Origin: Euglena gracilis
Lineage: Eukaryota > Euglenida > Euglenophyceae > Euglenales
Length of the DNA: 64,000 nucleotides
Direction of reading: 5' to 3'
Assembly: GCA_039621445.1 (NCBI GenBank)
Contig: CP154954.1
Coordinates: 33,333,455-33,397,454 of the forward strand
A program made the translations under genes and the position numbers. Of this stretch, positions 50,801 to 58,795 are shown piece by piece (within the stretch, counting starts at the first letter, position 1; each line of letters opens with the position of its first letter). The notes beneath the pieces were generated by a model, which saw nothing but the letters and a program-made list of their open reading frames with translations, was not told where the DNA came from and searched no databases.

Positions 50801-52125
50801 CAGCGAAGTCGCCCATCCAGCGGAAGCTGTCGCTGCCCCTGGCGGAGCTGGTGGCGGAGCGGCGCCCCTCCAACGGCTCCACAACCCCGCGGTTCCACGG
50901 CATGTGCCCCCCCCCCGGGTTCCCTCCCCCCCCCCCCGCCACTGGGCTGGTGATCCCCCTGGAATCATATCTCGCGCAGCCCCGGCTGGCTGACCTTTTT
51001 TATTTTTGGGGCTCCGCTGCAGGGGGGGGGGGGCGTTTCCTTCGTCCCTCTGCAGCGTCGCGGGCGGGGCCTCCTCCCCCATCGGCGTCATGGCGCTCGC
51101 GGACCAGCCGGCAGCTCTCGGACCTGCCTGTGCCAGCGTGGCTGCCCTTCCGCTGACCCCTCCGCCGCTGGTGTGAGGATGGGCCACCGCTGTTGGGCAT
51201 GATCTGTGGCACAACACTGGAGGCCCACAGGGTAAGAGAAGCTCCACCCGTGAAATCTTCATGTGAACAGAAAAAAAGTTTGGAGAGTTTCATTTTCTAC
51301 AGTGTCATGCGTGACACCGGTAATATTGATTGACGGAGGAAGATGATGCAGCCTCTCACCACTTGTCATATTCCACTGCAGAGTTGCACAAAATGACAAA
51401 ATATTTGACAAACAAAAGTCTGTAATTGTTAAAAGTCTATATCTGTTAGTACCCCCCCCCCCCAAATAACTGTGCCCCCTGCAAAGTTAGTGGACGGATC
51501 TTTTTGGCCCAGACCCGCAAAGTTATTTGGGCAGCACCCAAAACCATTGATGCACCGATTCACCACATTTCTTTGAAGAAATTTGTTGTCATTTGCTGTT
51601 CGTTAATTTTTGCAACGCAGTTTAATGCTTCTATTCATCAAATAATAAAGCATCAACTCCTTTCAGATACTGTTTTGTGCTTGCCACCTCCTGATTTCCC
51701 AAAAAGATGCATTGTTTTGCACTTTTTTCCTTCTAAAGGGGGCAGGGCAAAGTTGTTTGGACCGATCTTTTTCGGCTTTCTCCTGCAAGGTCATTCGGGC
51801 GCGTAAAGCTTTAGGGCACTGCAACGTTATTTGGGGGGATTTAACCTTGTGCATCGCAAATCACATGGGCTGGGGTGGGCTGTGGCATCCACCTTGCCTC
51901 CCCAGGCCACTTCCCGGCCGAGGCATGGCGCAACGCCTCGGTCGCCCCCTCGCGACCCCGGCGGCCGCACCGCGACGAAAGGCCCCGCCGGACCCCGGGC
52001 AGGGCTGGCGGTGGCCTTGGCTTGCCGCCCCTGCCCCTCCCCTCTCAGCCCTGCTGGGCACGTTGCAGCGTCGCCCCCAGCGAGCAAAGAGGCCGTCGCC
52101 AAACGGTGCCATCTTGCAGCGTTAG
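35399..52125 (+). CDS. Kinesin-like motor protein gene, ~21 exons (gene model)
   Basis: Microtubule motor, roughly 980 codons. The motor domain (exons 1-9) shows VVVRIRP, a Walker A P-loop GPSGTGKT, YLEICNER (family YLEIYNE), LVELAGSER (family LVDLAGSER), FLNKSMAVFGRVI and FRDSLVTQLLLPSLGGG. It is followed by a coiled-coil neck (exons 10-11) and a long Pro/Ala-rich tail. Introns are conventional: donors mostly GTGTGC/GTGAAG/GTATAC-like, acceptors often behind poly-C. From exon 3 onward the phases fit at every junction, with exon 18 extended to 49503. The exon 1-2 junction does not close. Switch I is AARST instead of SSRSH, so motility is uncertain. The subfamily is not assigned. Exons 14 (part), 15 and 16 are duplicated downstream. 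Confidence 0.85.
35411..35547 (+). CDS. Kinesin exon 1 (motor N-terminus)
   Basis: Begins MEAAVRQGAPPACGARGFRD and continues HIRVVVRIRPTATPDADTAS. VVVRIRP is the first kinesin motor strand. The donor at 35548 (GTTTGT) would leave phase 2, which does not match exon 2. A short exon or another donor is probably missing. Confidence 0.75.
35548..36136. other. Kinesin intron 1 region, junction unresolved
   Basis: It holds a poly-C AATATAAA-type element (35560-35705), a TG microsatellite (35718-35743) and an open GC-rich frame from 35951 that could extend exon 2 upstream (after a poly-C AG at 35950). Confidence 0.45.
36137..36349 (+). CDS. Kinesin exon 2
   Basis: Encodes SPSPVAFLSDVVLCAG, RRFPVDGVLGPGGDQADVYR and ALALALDGFSASVLAYG. 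It matches the family pattern F.fD.V..p..Q..VY..v....v..al.G.N....AYG. The donor G|GTGTGC joins the P-loop exon. The start is the best AG but is uncertain. Confidence 0.82.
36350..36942 (+). other. Kinesin intron 2 (GT-AG, 593 bp)
   Basis: Donor GTGTGC and acceptor CTGCCAG. It splits the Gly codon of AYG|PSGTGKT. It contains poly-C blocks but no complete element that I recognise. Confidence 0.85.
36943..37055 (+). CDS. Kinesin exon 3 (P-loop)
   Basis: Encodes PSGTGKTYTMMGTPDAPGLV then PRLLKDLFASISATQRL. It completes Walker A as GPSGTGKT, which binds the ATP phosphates. Confidence 0.9.
37171..37226 (+). CDS. Kinesin exon 4
   Basis: Encodes GRRGTFSVSMAYLEICNER, matching the F.V..SYLEIYNE block. 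The 115-bp intron before it contains an 11-C run. The frame before that run stays open past it until a TGA at 37122-37124, so a splice is needed rather than read-through. Confidence 0.82.
37227..37626 (+). other. Kinesin intron 4 (GT-AG, 400 bp)
   Basis: Donor GTATAC, acceptor TTCCCAG. It contains a TTG/CTG-type microsatellite around 37455-37500. Confidence 0.85.
37627..37770 (+). CDS. Kinesin exon 5
   Basis: Encodes ARDLLDCPADQAGKG, then FRLVNDPKHGPVLKGLTPRV. It matches the RDLL and L..DP..G..V.gLt..V blocks of kinesins. Confidence 0.88.
38039..38144 (+). CDS. Kinesin exon 6 (switch I region)
   Basis: Encodes TWRQALHFLERGQAQRTATE then MAARSTFIVQLNVQR. The family switch I NxxSSRSHxxF is replaced by TEMAARSTF. 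The two catalytic serines and the histidine are lost, and the segment is shortened by about two residues. Confidence 0.86.
38419..38508 (+). CDS. Kinesin exon 7 (switch II)
   Basis: 30 codons: EELLGSVCGKDIRRTHTSR and VNLVELAGSER. The switch II aspartate of DLAGSE is glutamate here. Confidence 0.9.
38788..38890 (+). CDS. Kinesin exon 8
   Basis: Encodes VRGRTEGSGSTEAPFLNKSM then AVFGRVIAGLVGGQ. It matches INKSL..LG.VI..L. The donor G|GTGTGG was chosen from several because it fits the family spacing to the next exon. Confidence 0.85.
38891..39547 (+). other. Kinesin intron 8 containing a dispersed repeat
   Basis: Donor GTGTGG, acceptor CCGCAG. The segment 39100-39445 is related to 45040-45395 in intron 13. 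Confidence 0.75.
39100..39445 (+). repeat. Dispersed intronic element, copy 1
   Basis: It shares TTAAGGACCG, CCCAAGGATGCCAGA, AAACTCGACC-like, TACxGCC and the terminal GGACTGCCCTGC block with 45040-45395. The T-rich ends next to TTAAGGA recall the element-introns of the LRR gene. Confidence 0.6.
39548..39717 (+). CDS. Kinesin exon 9 (end of motor, neck linker)
   Basis: Encodes HGPFRDSLVTQLLLPSLGGG, TATTVLAAVSPAADIEETLA and TLRTAGLARQVVNPVR. This is the highly conserved motor C-terminus including the SPA...ETL.TL block. Confidence 0.93.
39923..40098 (+). CDS. Kinesin exon 10 (coiled-coil neck)
   Basis: Encodes AAAIAAVQLELQLQRRSL, then EALLAALQAQERQELEECQA. Heptad-like leucines and charged residues suggest a coiled coil for dimerisation. 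Confidence 0.85.
40099..40360 (+). other. Kinesin intron 10 with GT microsatellite
   Basis: Donor GTGTGT, acceptor TTACAG, 262 bp. It contains TGTGTGC repeats followed by about 70 bases of pure GT (about 40140-40278). Confidence 0.88.
40361..40406 (+). CDS. Kinesin exon 11 (coiled coil)
   Basis: 46 nt encoding RRQLEAERAALEQRQ. It continues the coiled coil of exon 10. Donor GTGCAG. Confidence 0.82.
40407..41985. other. Kinesin intron 11
   Basis: It includes a poly-C fold-back (40490-40605) and an open stretch around 41415-41509 (QALSKCSTQKRLDAPGG and similar). The latter could be an alternative exon, but it is not needed for frame. Confidence 0.5.
41986..42080 (+). CDS. Kinesin exon 12 (tail)
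   Basis: Encodes ALAEAGTVPPSPSAAVEPQS then LVDQGAPLKSK. Both phases fit. It has no domain I recognise. Confidence 0.65.
42081..44654 (+). other. Kinesin intron 12 carrying a large palindromic element
   Basis: Donor GTGAAG, acceptor TCCGCAG, 2574 bp. It hosts the element at 42428-43396. Its 3' part has a GAAAAGA-type purine run (44450-44485) and poly-C/G blocks. Confidence 0.6.
42428..43396. mobile_element. ~970-bp element with ~300-bp inverted arms and inner tandem repeat
   Basis: Sequence from ACACAGCAACAATAGTTTTC to TTCTCACGTCC (42428-42740) reappears inverted at 43080-43396. Between the arms, about 90 bp beginning GCGACACAAA is repeated directly (42746 and 42879). There is no transposase ORF. 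It resembles a non-autonomous long-TIR transposon. Confidence 0.72.
44655..44938 (+). CDS. Kinesin exon 13 (Pro/Ala-rich tail)
   Basis: Encodes a disordered segment with ATHGGTVTAAEIGHPHPRLQ and then a run of about 12 prolines from a CCG microsatellite (44848-44880). Phase 2 in and phase 1 out both fit. Confidence 0.75.
44939..45434 (+). other. Kinesin intron 13 with dispersed repeat copy 2
   Basis: Donor GTGGCG, acceptor TCTTCAG. The segment 45040-45395 matches 39100-39445 of intron 8 and ends in TTAAGGACTGCCCTGC. Confidence 0.7.
45435..45563 (+). CDS. Kinesin exon 14 (tail)
   Basis: Encodes TEPTPSSWALDPRDSGRARF and PHRSASQPRVERGASVAQR. Its last 27 bases are present again at 60699, where the downstream duplication starts. 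Confidence 0.72.
46100..46400. mobile_element. Poly-C element with AAGTGC...GCACTTATTAGGGG ends
   Basis: TAAGTGC at the left and tandem GCGCACTTATTAGGG at the right are inverted. The copy at 61493-61821 has better-preserved ends (CCCCCCTAATAAGTGC). It lies in kinesin intron 14 and was present before the duplication. Confidence 0.6.
46917..47102 (+). CDS. Kinesin exon 15 (tail)
   Basis: 62 codons of Pro/Ala/Arg-rich sequence including SPRVLRTIQPAASP and TDASKYFHSKPTPA. Acceptor CCCCACAG, donor G|GTGTTT. Confidence 0.75.
47103..48420 (+). other. Kinesin intron 15
   Basis: 1318 bp, donor GTGTTT, acceptor a 14-C run ending CAG. AT-rich, with no complete mobile element recognised. Confidence 0.7.
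48421..48618 (+). CDS. Kinesin exon 16 (tail)
   Basis: Encodes DMPRAQSMPALASPRPAVLY, RPEEGPAAAAQWAPRPLSSR and GQQPASGVAVP. Donor T|GTGAAG; the duplicate has GTAAAG. Confidence 0.75.
49004..49132 (+). CDS. Kinesin exon 17 (tail)
   Basis: Encodes GGPEAVVAARPSARVLETPR and VALISPRPAEDCRTPRVLGS. Phases 1 in and 1 out. Confidence 0.75.
49133..49353 (+). other. Kinesin intron 17 with TGTG microsatellite
   Basis: 221 bp, donor GTGCCC, acceptor CTGCAG, with a TG/TGTGCG repeat at about 49195-49315. Confidence 0.85.
49354..49503 (+). CDS. Kinesin exon 18 (tail)
   Basis: Encodes MAHGSASFDLPGRSPDLRRA and SVRYVEDSWAVRSTAVPRST. A better-looking donor GTGAGG at 49473 gives the wrong phase for exon 19. The donor GTCGAA at 49504 keeps frame. 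Confidence 0.65.
49504..50779 (+). other. Kinesin intron 18 with a 311-bp element
   Basis: Donor GTCGAA, acceptor CTCCGCAG. It contains the element at 49912-50222. The remainder is unremarkable. Confidence 0.6.
49912..50222. mobile_element. 311-bp T-rich/poly-C element with 8-bp target duplication
   Basis: GGTCAGGC flanks it at 49904-49911 and 50223-50230. The ends ACAGGGGTTTTTTTAG and TTAAAAAAACACCT are inverted. Inside are GGGTGGGTCC-type poly-C/G blocks and a GACGCCGAAGGTGCCG hairpin. Boundaries at 49910 and 50228 would also satisfy the CAG(+4)/CTG(-8) rule, so it has the structure of a nonconventional intron although it sits inside a conventional one. Confidence 0.82.
50780..50903 (+). 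CDS. Kinesin exon 19 (tail)
   Basis: Encodes PGARDLAAKSPIQRKLSLPL and AELVAERRPSNGSTTPRFHG. Donor AT|GTGCCC leads into a 152-bp intron. Confidence 0.72.
51056..51172 (+). CDS. Kinesin exon 20 (tail)
   Basis: Encodes VAGGASSPIGVMALADQPAA and LGPACASVAALPLTPPPL. A TGA follows if read through (51174-51176). Splicing at GT|GTGAGG instead continues in frame to exon 21. Either could be the C-terminus. Confidence 0.6.
51449..51838. mobile_element. ~390-bp poly-C element with AAATAAC...GTTATTT ends
   Basis: A C-run then AAATAACTGTGCCCC at the left mirrors GGGCACTGCAACGTTATTTG and a G-run at the right. Two inner units of CAAAGTTxxTTTGG with GGATCTTTTTxGGC are also repeated. It lies in kinesin intron 20. 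Confidence 0.6.
51906..52125 (+). CDS. Kinesin exon 21 (C-terminus and stop)
   Basis: Encodes PLPGRGMAQRLGRPLATPAA, APRRKAPPDPGQGWRWPWLA and ends AKRPSPNGAILQR-TAG (52123-52125). Basic and Pro-rich. Phase matches exon 20. Confidence 0.62.
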
Positions 52126-55100
52126 CCCCGAAGCTCCCCCCGAATAACAACCCCCAAATCAGAACCCCGTAAATGAGAACCCCTCATAATAGGAACCCCT
52201 GAAATGAGAATACTTCAAAACAAACTGGAGAGGGGGTGCGGAACTGGAAAAATGAAAAAGGTCAGACTTCAGCACAGCGTTCAGCGACATGGGACAGCGT
52301 TAAAAGCTAACTGCTGGTTGTGCCCCATGATGATTTTCAGGTCTCAAAAAACGCACAGCAACGTAAACATCACACCATGTAATTTATGTTTTTTTTGAAA
52401 GTTGCTTCAACTTGTGATTTTGCATATTTTGTCGTCTCGACCAACTCGAATTTTTGTAATTCTTGTGCCCAACAGTGATAAAGTTGCCGAAAGTCCCGTT
52501 GTCCCCGATTTGTGCCGCCGGGGCAGGGGTTTTGGTTCTGGATATTGGCACCACTGGGGCGAATGAGATCATGCCATTGCTTAAGATGCCCCCCCCGTTA
52601 AAAAGTGATAGCATATTCATTCACATTGTTTGCTGGCTGTGCAAATCTCATTTTTGAGGTGTGAGCATTACGCATTTGCGGTATGCATTTCTCCCAAAGT
52701 CCAGCAGGAGATGTGCAATGGTCTCTTGCCAGTTGAGAGAGGGAATCCCACAAGTTCAGCTGGTGCAACACACAACACGCAATGGTTACCAGAGGGGGGG
52801 GGATTGGAGTTGTGCAAAAATTGGGCTGGACAAAATTGGCAAAGCGAAATCCTTCAAAAAATTTTCCATTGCCAAAATCCTCCAAAGCTATCCGACACGT
52901 TTTGAAAAATCATTTTCCCCCCATGTCATTAACTAAACAAAGTTTGAAAATTAATATTCATTGCTTTTTGTCCATAAATCTTCAAGGTTTTTATGTCCTT
53001 TTGGGAAGCCCTCCGAAATTCTCTATCAGATTTTGCCGAGACCTCCAGATATATTTTCTGCCATTTTGACAGAACTGCCAATTTTTTTCAGCCCCAATTT
53101 TTCACTTAGCCAATTGTTTTTAAAACCCCATTTCGCCCCTGTATTTTGCTGTTTGTATCCACAAGCAGCACTTAACACAAATTTGTTTATATTTTATTTG
53201 CTGATATTTTGACATTTTGACATTTATTTATACTTCAAAGGTGTAGTTTTGCAAACAGCACAATTGTGTAATCAAAGAAAATAAATATTTTGCAGGTCAT
53301 TTTTGCTGTATGTATGGAAGGGGGGGGCCAAGCAAGCGCTGCACTGGCTCTGTGCTTGCATGTCAGCAGGGGGGGGTTGCTGGATTGGGCTCCAGCCACG
53401 ATAACTTTGTGCGCTGATGGCAGCCAGACGGCTGAGTTGCTTTCCTCCCATTTGTATCATCCGTGTTGCCCAATCGCCTCTCTTTTTTGCGCAGCACTGT
53501 GCTTCTTGGCTTCAGATTTAAGGGAGAAAGTCTGGCAGGTTTTAAAAAAATAACGATTTCAAAGACACATTTTCAGGATCATTATTGGATTTCAGGTGAA
53601 AAACTGACATAGCTGTCTGCAGACCCTCTCCACTTATATGCCGTCTCACCGCCTTGGGGGCACCGACAGGTGGAGCAAAAGCAGTATCGAACGGGAGGGG
53701 GCTGGAATCGGGCGAAGAATTATCGTGACACTTTGCAATAAGCTTGATATTCCTAAACCCAATTGGACGCCCACTGGATTTCATTTCGAAATTTGGACAA
53801 CGCGAGGGCAAACCTGCTTGAAATCGCAGGTTGAGGGGTCAAACTCTGGCTCATCCATCTCTTTTTGCGAACGTCGCTGCCTGGGGTTATATTTATGTGG
53901 GGCTGCAAGGTTTTTTTGGGGGGAATCAAACCCCCAGCAAGGAAATGTGTTTCAAAACGTTTTCAAACTTCTGCCACAGCAGCTTTTGCGGGGGGGGGCT
54001 GTTTGAAGAGCGACAAAACTCGCGATCATCCCCCCCCCAAAATGTTTTTGTTTCCAATCGAAGCATTTGAGCTGCTCACACATTGTTCGGCCTCGCAATG
54101 TCCATTTTTGTGCACTCTCTCAACCCTAGCCCTTGACCATTTTGGAACTTGGGCTTCGGCACCCCTGGCTGCGGAGCTTGTGGCCTGGGCGCGTGGTGCG
54201 CCACAGGCCTTAAGCGGCAAGGTGGCCTGGCGTCTTTGGACGCCGATGAACGGCTACTCGATGAACCCTTGTGAAGTTGCACCCTTTCCATCGTGACTCG
54301 CTTTCTCATACACTGTTGCGTCGCATGTTTCTCACTGTACTGAGCGTTGTTGAATGAAAAGCCGTGAGGAGGGCTTAATTTAAGAAAACCTGACCCGACC
54401 CCCTGGGGGGTCCAGCCAGCCAGTAGCCTTTTCCAGCCAGACTTTTTCTGTCCCTTACTGAAGGGAGTTGTTGCGGAATTGGCCCCCATGGCCACCACCT
54501 TGGCTTTGATTGCATCTTCCCCACTTCTGGTCAAAATATGCCCAGGCCGGTGGCAGGTGGACTCGGACTCCCGCGACACAGGAAGGGGGAGGGAGGAAGA
54601 GACCAGGAGGGAACAAGAAGATGGTGAGGTCACCGTCTCGAAGTGCGGGTTTTTCTGACTCTGGGGACCTCCTGTCCCACTTTTTATTTTTTTCCAGCCC
54701 CAGCGCCCAGATTTTTCTGCCCTAAAATGAGCTTGGGTGTACTTCCCCACCCGTCTTCTTGTCCTTGTCGTTTGATCCAAGGCCGTGGCCGGCGCTTGGG
54801 GGTTTATGCTGCAAAACTTCTGCTGGTGGGATCTGGGAGGGCCGGCGCCACCTCGGGCCCGCAAAGTGCAGCCCACCTAAAAGCACTCCCACACCCCCCC
54901 GACGAGGACCGAGAGGGGAGGAAGCGGCACCGAGGGCGAAGCACAAGCACAAAGTGAGGCCAATCCTTTTTTATCGGCTTTTTAGAAGGAGAATGTTCTT
55001 GGGAAGGTTAGACCCGTCCCCGCTACTGCTGCGATTTTGCTGGGGTTGGCTGGCTCGTCGCTCCGGCGTGGACGATTCATGGGGGAGACCCCCTCATAAA

Positions 55101-55849
55101 ACCTCCCCGAGGATCGTCCTCATTTCTGGGAGGGCTGGGTGGGCTCATTTGGTGTTTGTGCTGCGCCCCCGGTGTCCCCTCCTCCCCTCTCGGTCCTCCT
55201 CGGGGGAGTGCGAAACACCTTGGGCTCCGCACTTCCCCAAAAGTGAGGTGGACTGTGCACACCCGGTGGGGGGGGGCGGCTCCGCCCAAGAATTTTGATC
55301 ATAAAGCGTGCTCCAAGTTTTCTTGGGCACCCAATCGGACTCCCACGACACAGGAAGGGGGACGAAGGGACCAAGAGGGCGAAGCACAAGAAGATGGTGA
55401 GGTCCTGCTTTCCTTGCTGGCTGTTCTGTTCTGGTGTGGTTGGTGCTCGCGGGGCTGCTTCTTACTGCGCCTTTGTTGCGGAGTTGGCGATGATGAGGCC
55501 TCATCCGAAACCTTGGCGACGCTGAACCGCCGTGCCCCCCCCCCCTCTTACGTGGTCGCTGCTGCGCGGCTCCCGCGGAGGCGGGGATGTCTGTCGCTCT
55601 TGGGGGTCGGGGCTGCTTGGCTGGGGTTCCCCTTTCTGGTTGGGATGTCTGTCTTTTTCTGGTGCTCTTCTTCTGGGTGGGGGGGGGTTGGGCTCACCAC
55701 CTTCTTGTTCTTCGCCCTCTTGGTCCCTTCCTCCCTCCCCCTTCCTGTGTCGTGGGAGTCCGAGACCATTCGGGCTCCGCACTGCGAGAGGGTGAGGTAC
55801 TGTGCACCCACCTTTGGGCCATATTTTTTTTGATTTTTTGACACAACTC
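52126..55849. other. Gene-free repeat region downstream of the kinesin gene
   Basis: It starts with poly-C units (52130-52200), then AT-rich sequence without a supportable exon, then a cluster of repeated ~70-bp units (54560-55770). Confidence 0.5.
54560..55770. repeat. Cluster of direct and inverted ~70-bp units
   Basis: GGACTCCCACGACACAGGAA followed by an AAGAGGGCGAAGCACAAGAA-like stretch and GATGGTGAGG occurs at 54565 and 55328 (plus) and at about 55695-55765 (minus). Related pieces lie at 54895-54955 and 55155-55205. They generate similar false ORFs on both strands. Confidence 0.7.
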
Positions 55850-55855
55850 GCAGCC

Positions 55856-57305
55856 TCAAATAATGAGCTTGGAAGGCCCCAAAGTTTTTCCACTGACCCA
55901 ATTGCTGGCCTTCCTCCACCTGCAACCAGCATTTTTCCACCATAAAATCCCAGCCCGTCTGGTGCTGTGGGGTTTCCTATGGGTGGTGTCCACACCCCCC
56001 TCTTGCAGAATTGATTTGGTGAAGGCATGCACTCTGTCTGAGGTCAAAGGCCTTTTCCCGTCCAAAGACCACAGCACGTTGTTTTTGTGTATAACCATGT
56101 GGGCTGTCCTCCCCACATATTCTTGCAATAAATGCCAGGGGCTTATGAGTGGGCTTTGAGGGAGATTCAAAACCTGCACCCACGTGGGGCACTGCCACCT
56201 TTTCTTTTGCAACAAAATAAATTTTTTATCTCTAACAAAACTCATTTTTCGTTGTGTTCTGTCTAGATCAAAGATCTGTGGAGGGCTAACAGACTCCAAC
56301 AAATGATTAGTCTTTTTCTGAGGTCTTTCAAAGACAAGTTTTACAGGGGTTCAGAGCATTTGCTAAATTGCGCCAGAAATTCTCTGGGATCCCAAAAACT
56401 GCATATCTGGCCACATTTAAATTCCACTTTCTTTTTAGTGGAGCCAGAAGGTGGGAAAACCTCAATGAACCAAACCCTGGGAGTAAAAAAGCTGCTGTAT
56501 ATGCATTTCGAGCAGTGTTGAAGCTGTGAACAGCAAGGTCAATGATGGCCTCGGCCATCTTGTGGACTGTGCAGTCCTGCAGGGGCGCCCCTTTGTGCAA
56601 CAATTGGCCCACCAATGTCCTGAAGGCTGAGTCATATCTTTTGACATTGTCCAATTTTTTATGTAAGTGTCGGTACTGAACATCGAAACTTCCTGGGATT
56701 GTATTATTTCCCTGATACAATCAAATTGCCCAAATTTCACCTCGGGGGGCATCTCCCCCCAGCAGTTGGTAAACAGACCCTACTGGGGGGGCACCAGCAA
56801 ATCTTTGCTGCCTGGCTGTCTGATTGACATTAATTGGCGCCACCATGACTTCGAAGCCATTGGGGTACAATTATCAGACAAAGTAGCCCCGCATTTAGCA
56901 TTCATCTCTGAAACCACTGTGAGATGACGCTCCAGGGATGGTTTGCATAAACTTGGGCAGACCCCTTAAATACGCCTTTAGTGCATCCACCAGCAAAGCA
57001 CCTTGGTGGGGGTAGCGGCAAATGAACTTGGGGAGTTTTTTGTTGCTGGATGTGCAAAACATGTTCACCTCTGGGGGCATGTTTTTTTTAAAAAAAGAAG
57101 AATTTGGTGAAAGATGTTCAGGTTTAGGGAAGATTCGTTTGTGTCCTTTTCCTCCCTGCTTATGGAGTCTGCCAATTGTTCCTTTGTGGGAAACCAAACC
57201 CTGCAAATTGATGTGCTTTTCCTGACAATGATACAGCAGGGGTTTTAAGATGGAATTTAGGTAGGGCTTTTTGCCTCCCCTTTTTGTTAAATAACTTACA
57301 TCCAT
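55856..57305 (-). pseudogene. Tyrosine recombinase (YR) remnant of the retrotransposon
   Basis: The downstream part (56302 to 55856) has LTSDRVHAFTKSILQEG then HRKPHSTRRAGILWW, with an H-x-x-R box typical of YR catalytic domains. Upstream frames (57305-56895 and 56752-56328) look like the N-terminal core-binding half. The frames are interrupted, and the nucleophilic tyrosine is not placed with confidence. Confidence 0.65.
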
Positions 57306-57414
57306 CTAGCTGTCCACATGAAGCACAATGGTTTGTTTTGGTTTGACTGAAGCATTTACAGTTTCCATTGCAGCCATCATCTCTTTTTAATTGATATGAA
57401 GGACATGCAGGTTT

Positions 57415-57475
57415 AGTTCAGGGGCAGGCATATGGGCATAGGGGCATAGGGGCATAGGGGCAGGCAGGCACAGTT
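57415..57475. repeat. GGGCATA tandem repeat
   Basis: Several copies of ATAGGGGC/ATGGGC-type units in a row near 57425-57465. Confidence 0.7.
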
Positions 57476-57520
57476 TAGGGGAATAAACTCCCCGAATGCA
57501 CACACACACATATGGCAAGG

Positions 57521-57905
57521 CTAATTCTCTGCCCCCCCCCCCCCGGGGTCCCAGCAGTTGTACCTACCGGGGACTTCGGCCGCCCAGGTCCCTCCAAAAA
57601 TCCTGCACCTTTTGGCCTGAATATTTGTCCACCCCCCCCCCCCCATTGTCAGGTGCTGCTGTCTGAGAAGGGTTCCTGGAGGCCTGGGATTGAAATGCCC
57701 TGCCCACACCTGGCTGTAAAAGGCTTTTAACCCCACAACTTTGTCTTTGAGCCCCTCGAGAGTGGTCAGGGTGTGGTCCCAACCCCATTTGGTGTATAAT
57801 TCCACCATTTTGCAAAGTTGATCTGTCAGAATTCTGAGAAATGGCATTGAGACTAAATAGCTTCTGAAGTTGCCTCACAGTAGAACTTAGTTTTCTGCAG
57901 ATCAT
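57521..57905 (-). pseudogene. RNase H-like remnant of the retrotransposon
   Basis: FLRILTDQLCKMVELYTKWG and TMGGGGWTNIQAKRCRIFGG resemble the thumb/connection and the DASxxGWGA...GxW block of DIRS RNase H. The catalytic aspartate of that block is not seen. Two overlapping frames show a frameshift. Confidence 0.55.
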
Positions 57906-58556
57906 TTTTGTGCCGTAAGCAGCTTTCCTAACTCCTTTCTAAAGAATTTTAGTTTATCTTGTGCGGTTTCCAGTCGCCCTTTTTTCAAGTTTATACACTG
58001 GCCCAAATGCTTTATTTACTGTGTTGGTTCCAGACAGGATTTGGGAGGTTTTATTTGAAACCTGCCAGTAAGAGATCTTCTTTCGTTTCTGCAAAATGCT
58101 GGGTTGCTGTCTTTTTGCTGGGCTAACAGCAAAATTTCGTCAACGTGGATACAAACCGCCTTTCCTTCCTTCCTCCATTTTATTTCCAAGACTCTCATGA
58201 GAGTCGTAAATTTTCATGACAGGTTGCACATGCCGAGGCATGCAGCTTGAAACTGCCAAGTTCCCCCCCCCCCCACTTGCATGCAAACATATTTTTGTAG
58301 GCTTTCGCGCAGCTTTAAGTGGAAATGGGAATCTTTCAGACCGATTTTCACACAGAGCCAACCTCTTCCTAAATATGGGAAGATGTTTCCTATGTGTTCC
58401 AGGCTGAACTTCTGGACGGTGAAATGGAGGTTTAACTGTCGACAACCTGAAATTAGTATTTCCTTTGTCCTTTCCCCCGCTTTTTTTTGGAATGGGGGAT
58501 TTGCCTGGTTGACCCTGCACATTCGTTTTCCCTGTAGGATTCGCCAAAGTCTGCAA
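57906..58556 (-). pseudogene. Reverse transcriptase remnant of the retrotransposon
   Basis: Motif A region CVKIGLKDSHFHLKL (family KIDLKDAYFH), a following WQFQAACLGM (FQF..LPFGL), then IHVDEILLLA for the YxDD box and IKPPKSCLEPTQ for the K-S-x-L-x-P block. The first aspartate of motif A is Gly here and YVDD is HVDE, so it is inactive. Frameshifted between the two halves. Confidence 0.72.
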
Positions 58557-58753
58557 TTCCTAATTCAAGATTGCAAAGCCATTGAAGAATGACAATTGTT
58601 CTGTAGGGAGCAAATGCTTACACTGCTTGCGTGGGTCACTGATTGAACCTCAAAGAAGTCCTGCCTTTGTTTGTGCTGTGCTGGAAGTTTTGAAAAGTTC
58701 AATGCCTGAAAGTTCAAAAGTGAGACTGGGTCCAGGCCAAGAATGGGCACTCA
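58535..58753 (+). repeat. 219-bp direct repeat, copy 1
   Basis: From TAGGATTCGCC to GGGCACTCAAA this is about 97 percent identical to 59860-60079. It overlaps the 5' end of the retrotransposon relic. Confidence 0.85.
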
Positions 58754-58795
58754 AACAATCACTGTACACCCTGTACAATCAGTCAGCTCCCGGGC

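Larger units (their letters stand above)
55850..58600 (-). mobile_element. Decayed DIRS/Ngaro-like tyrosine-recombinase retrotransposon
   Basis: Reading the minus strand 5' to 3' gives fragments of reverse transcriptase, then RNase H, then a tyrosine recombinase. That order is characteristic of DIRS-group elements, which integrate by recombinase rather than by an integrase. Frames are broken by shifts and stops, so it is a relic. No split direct repeats or inverted termini were recognised. Confidence 0.72.
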
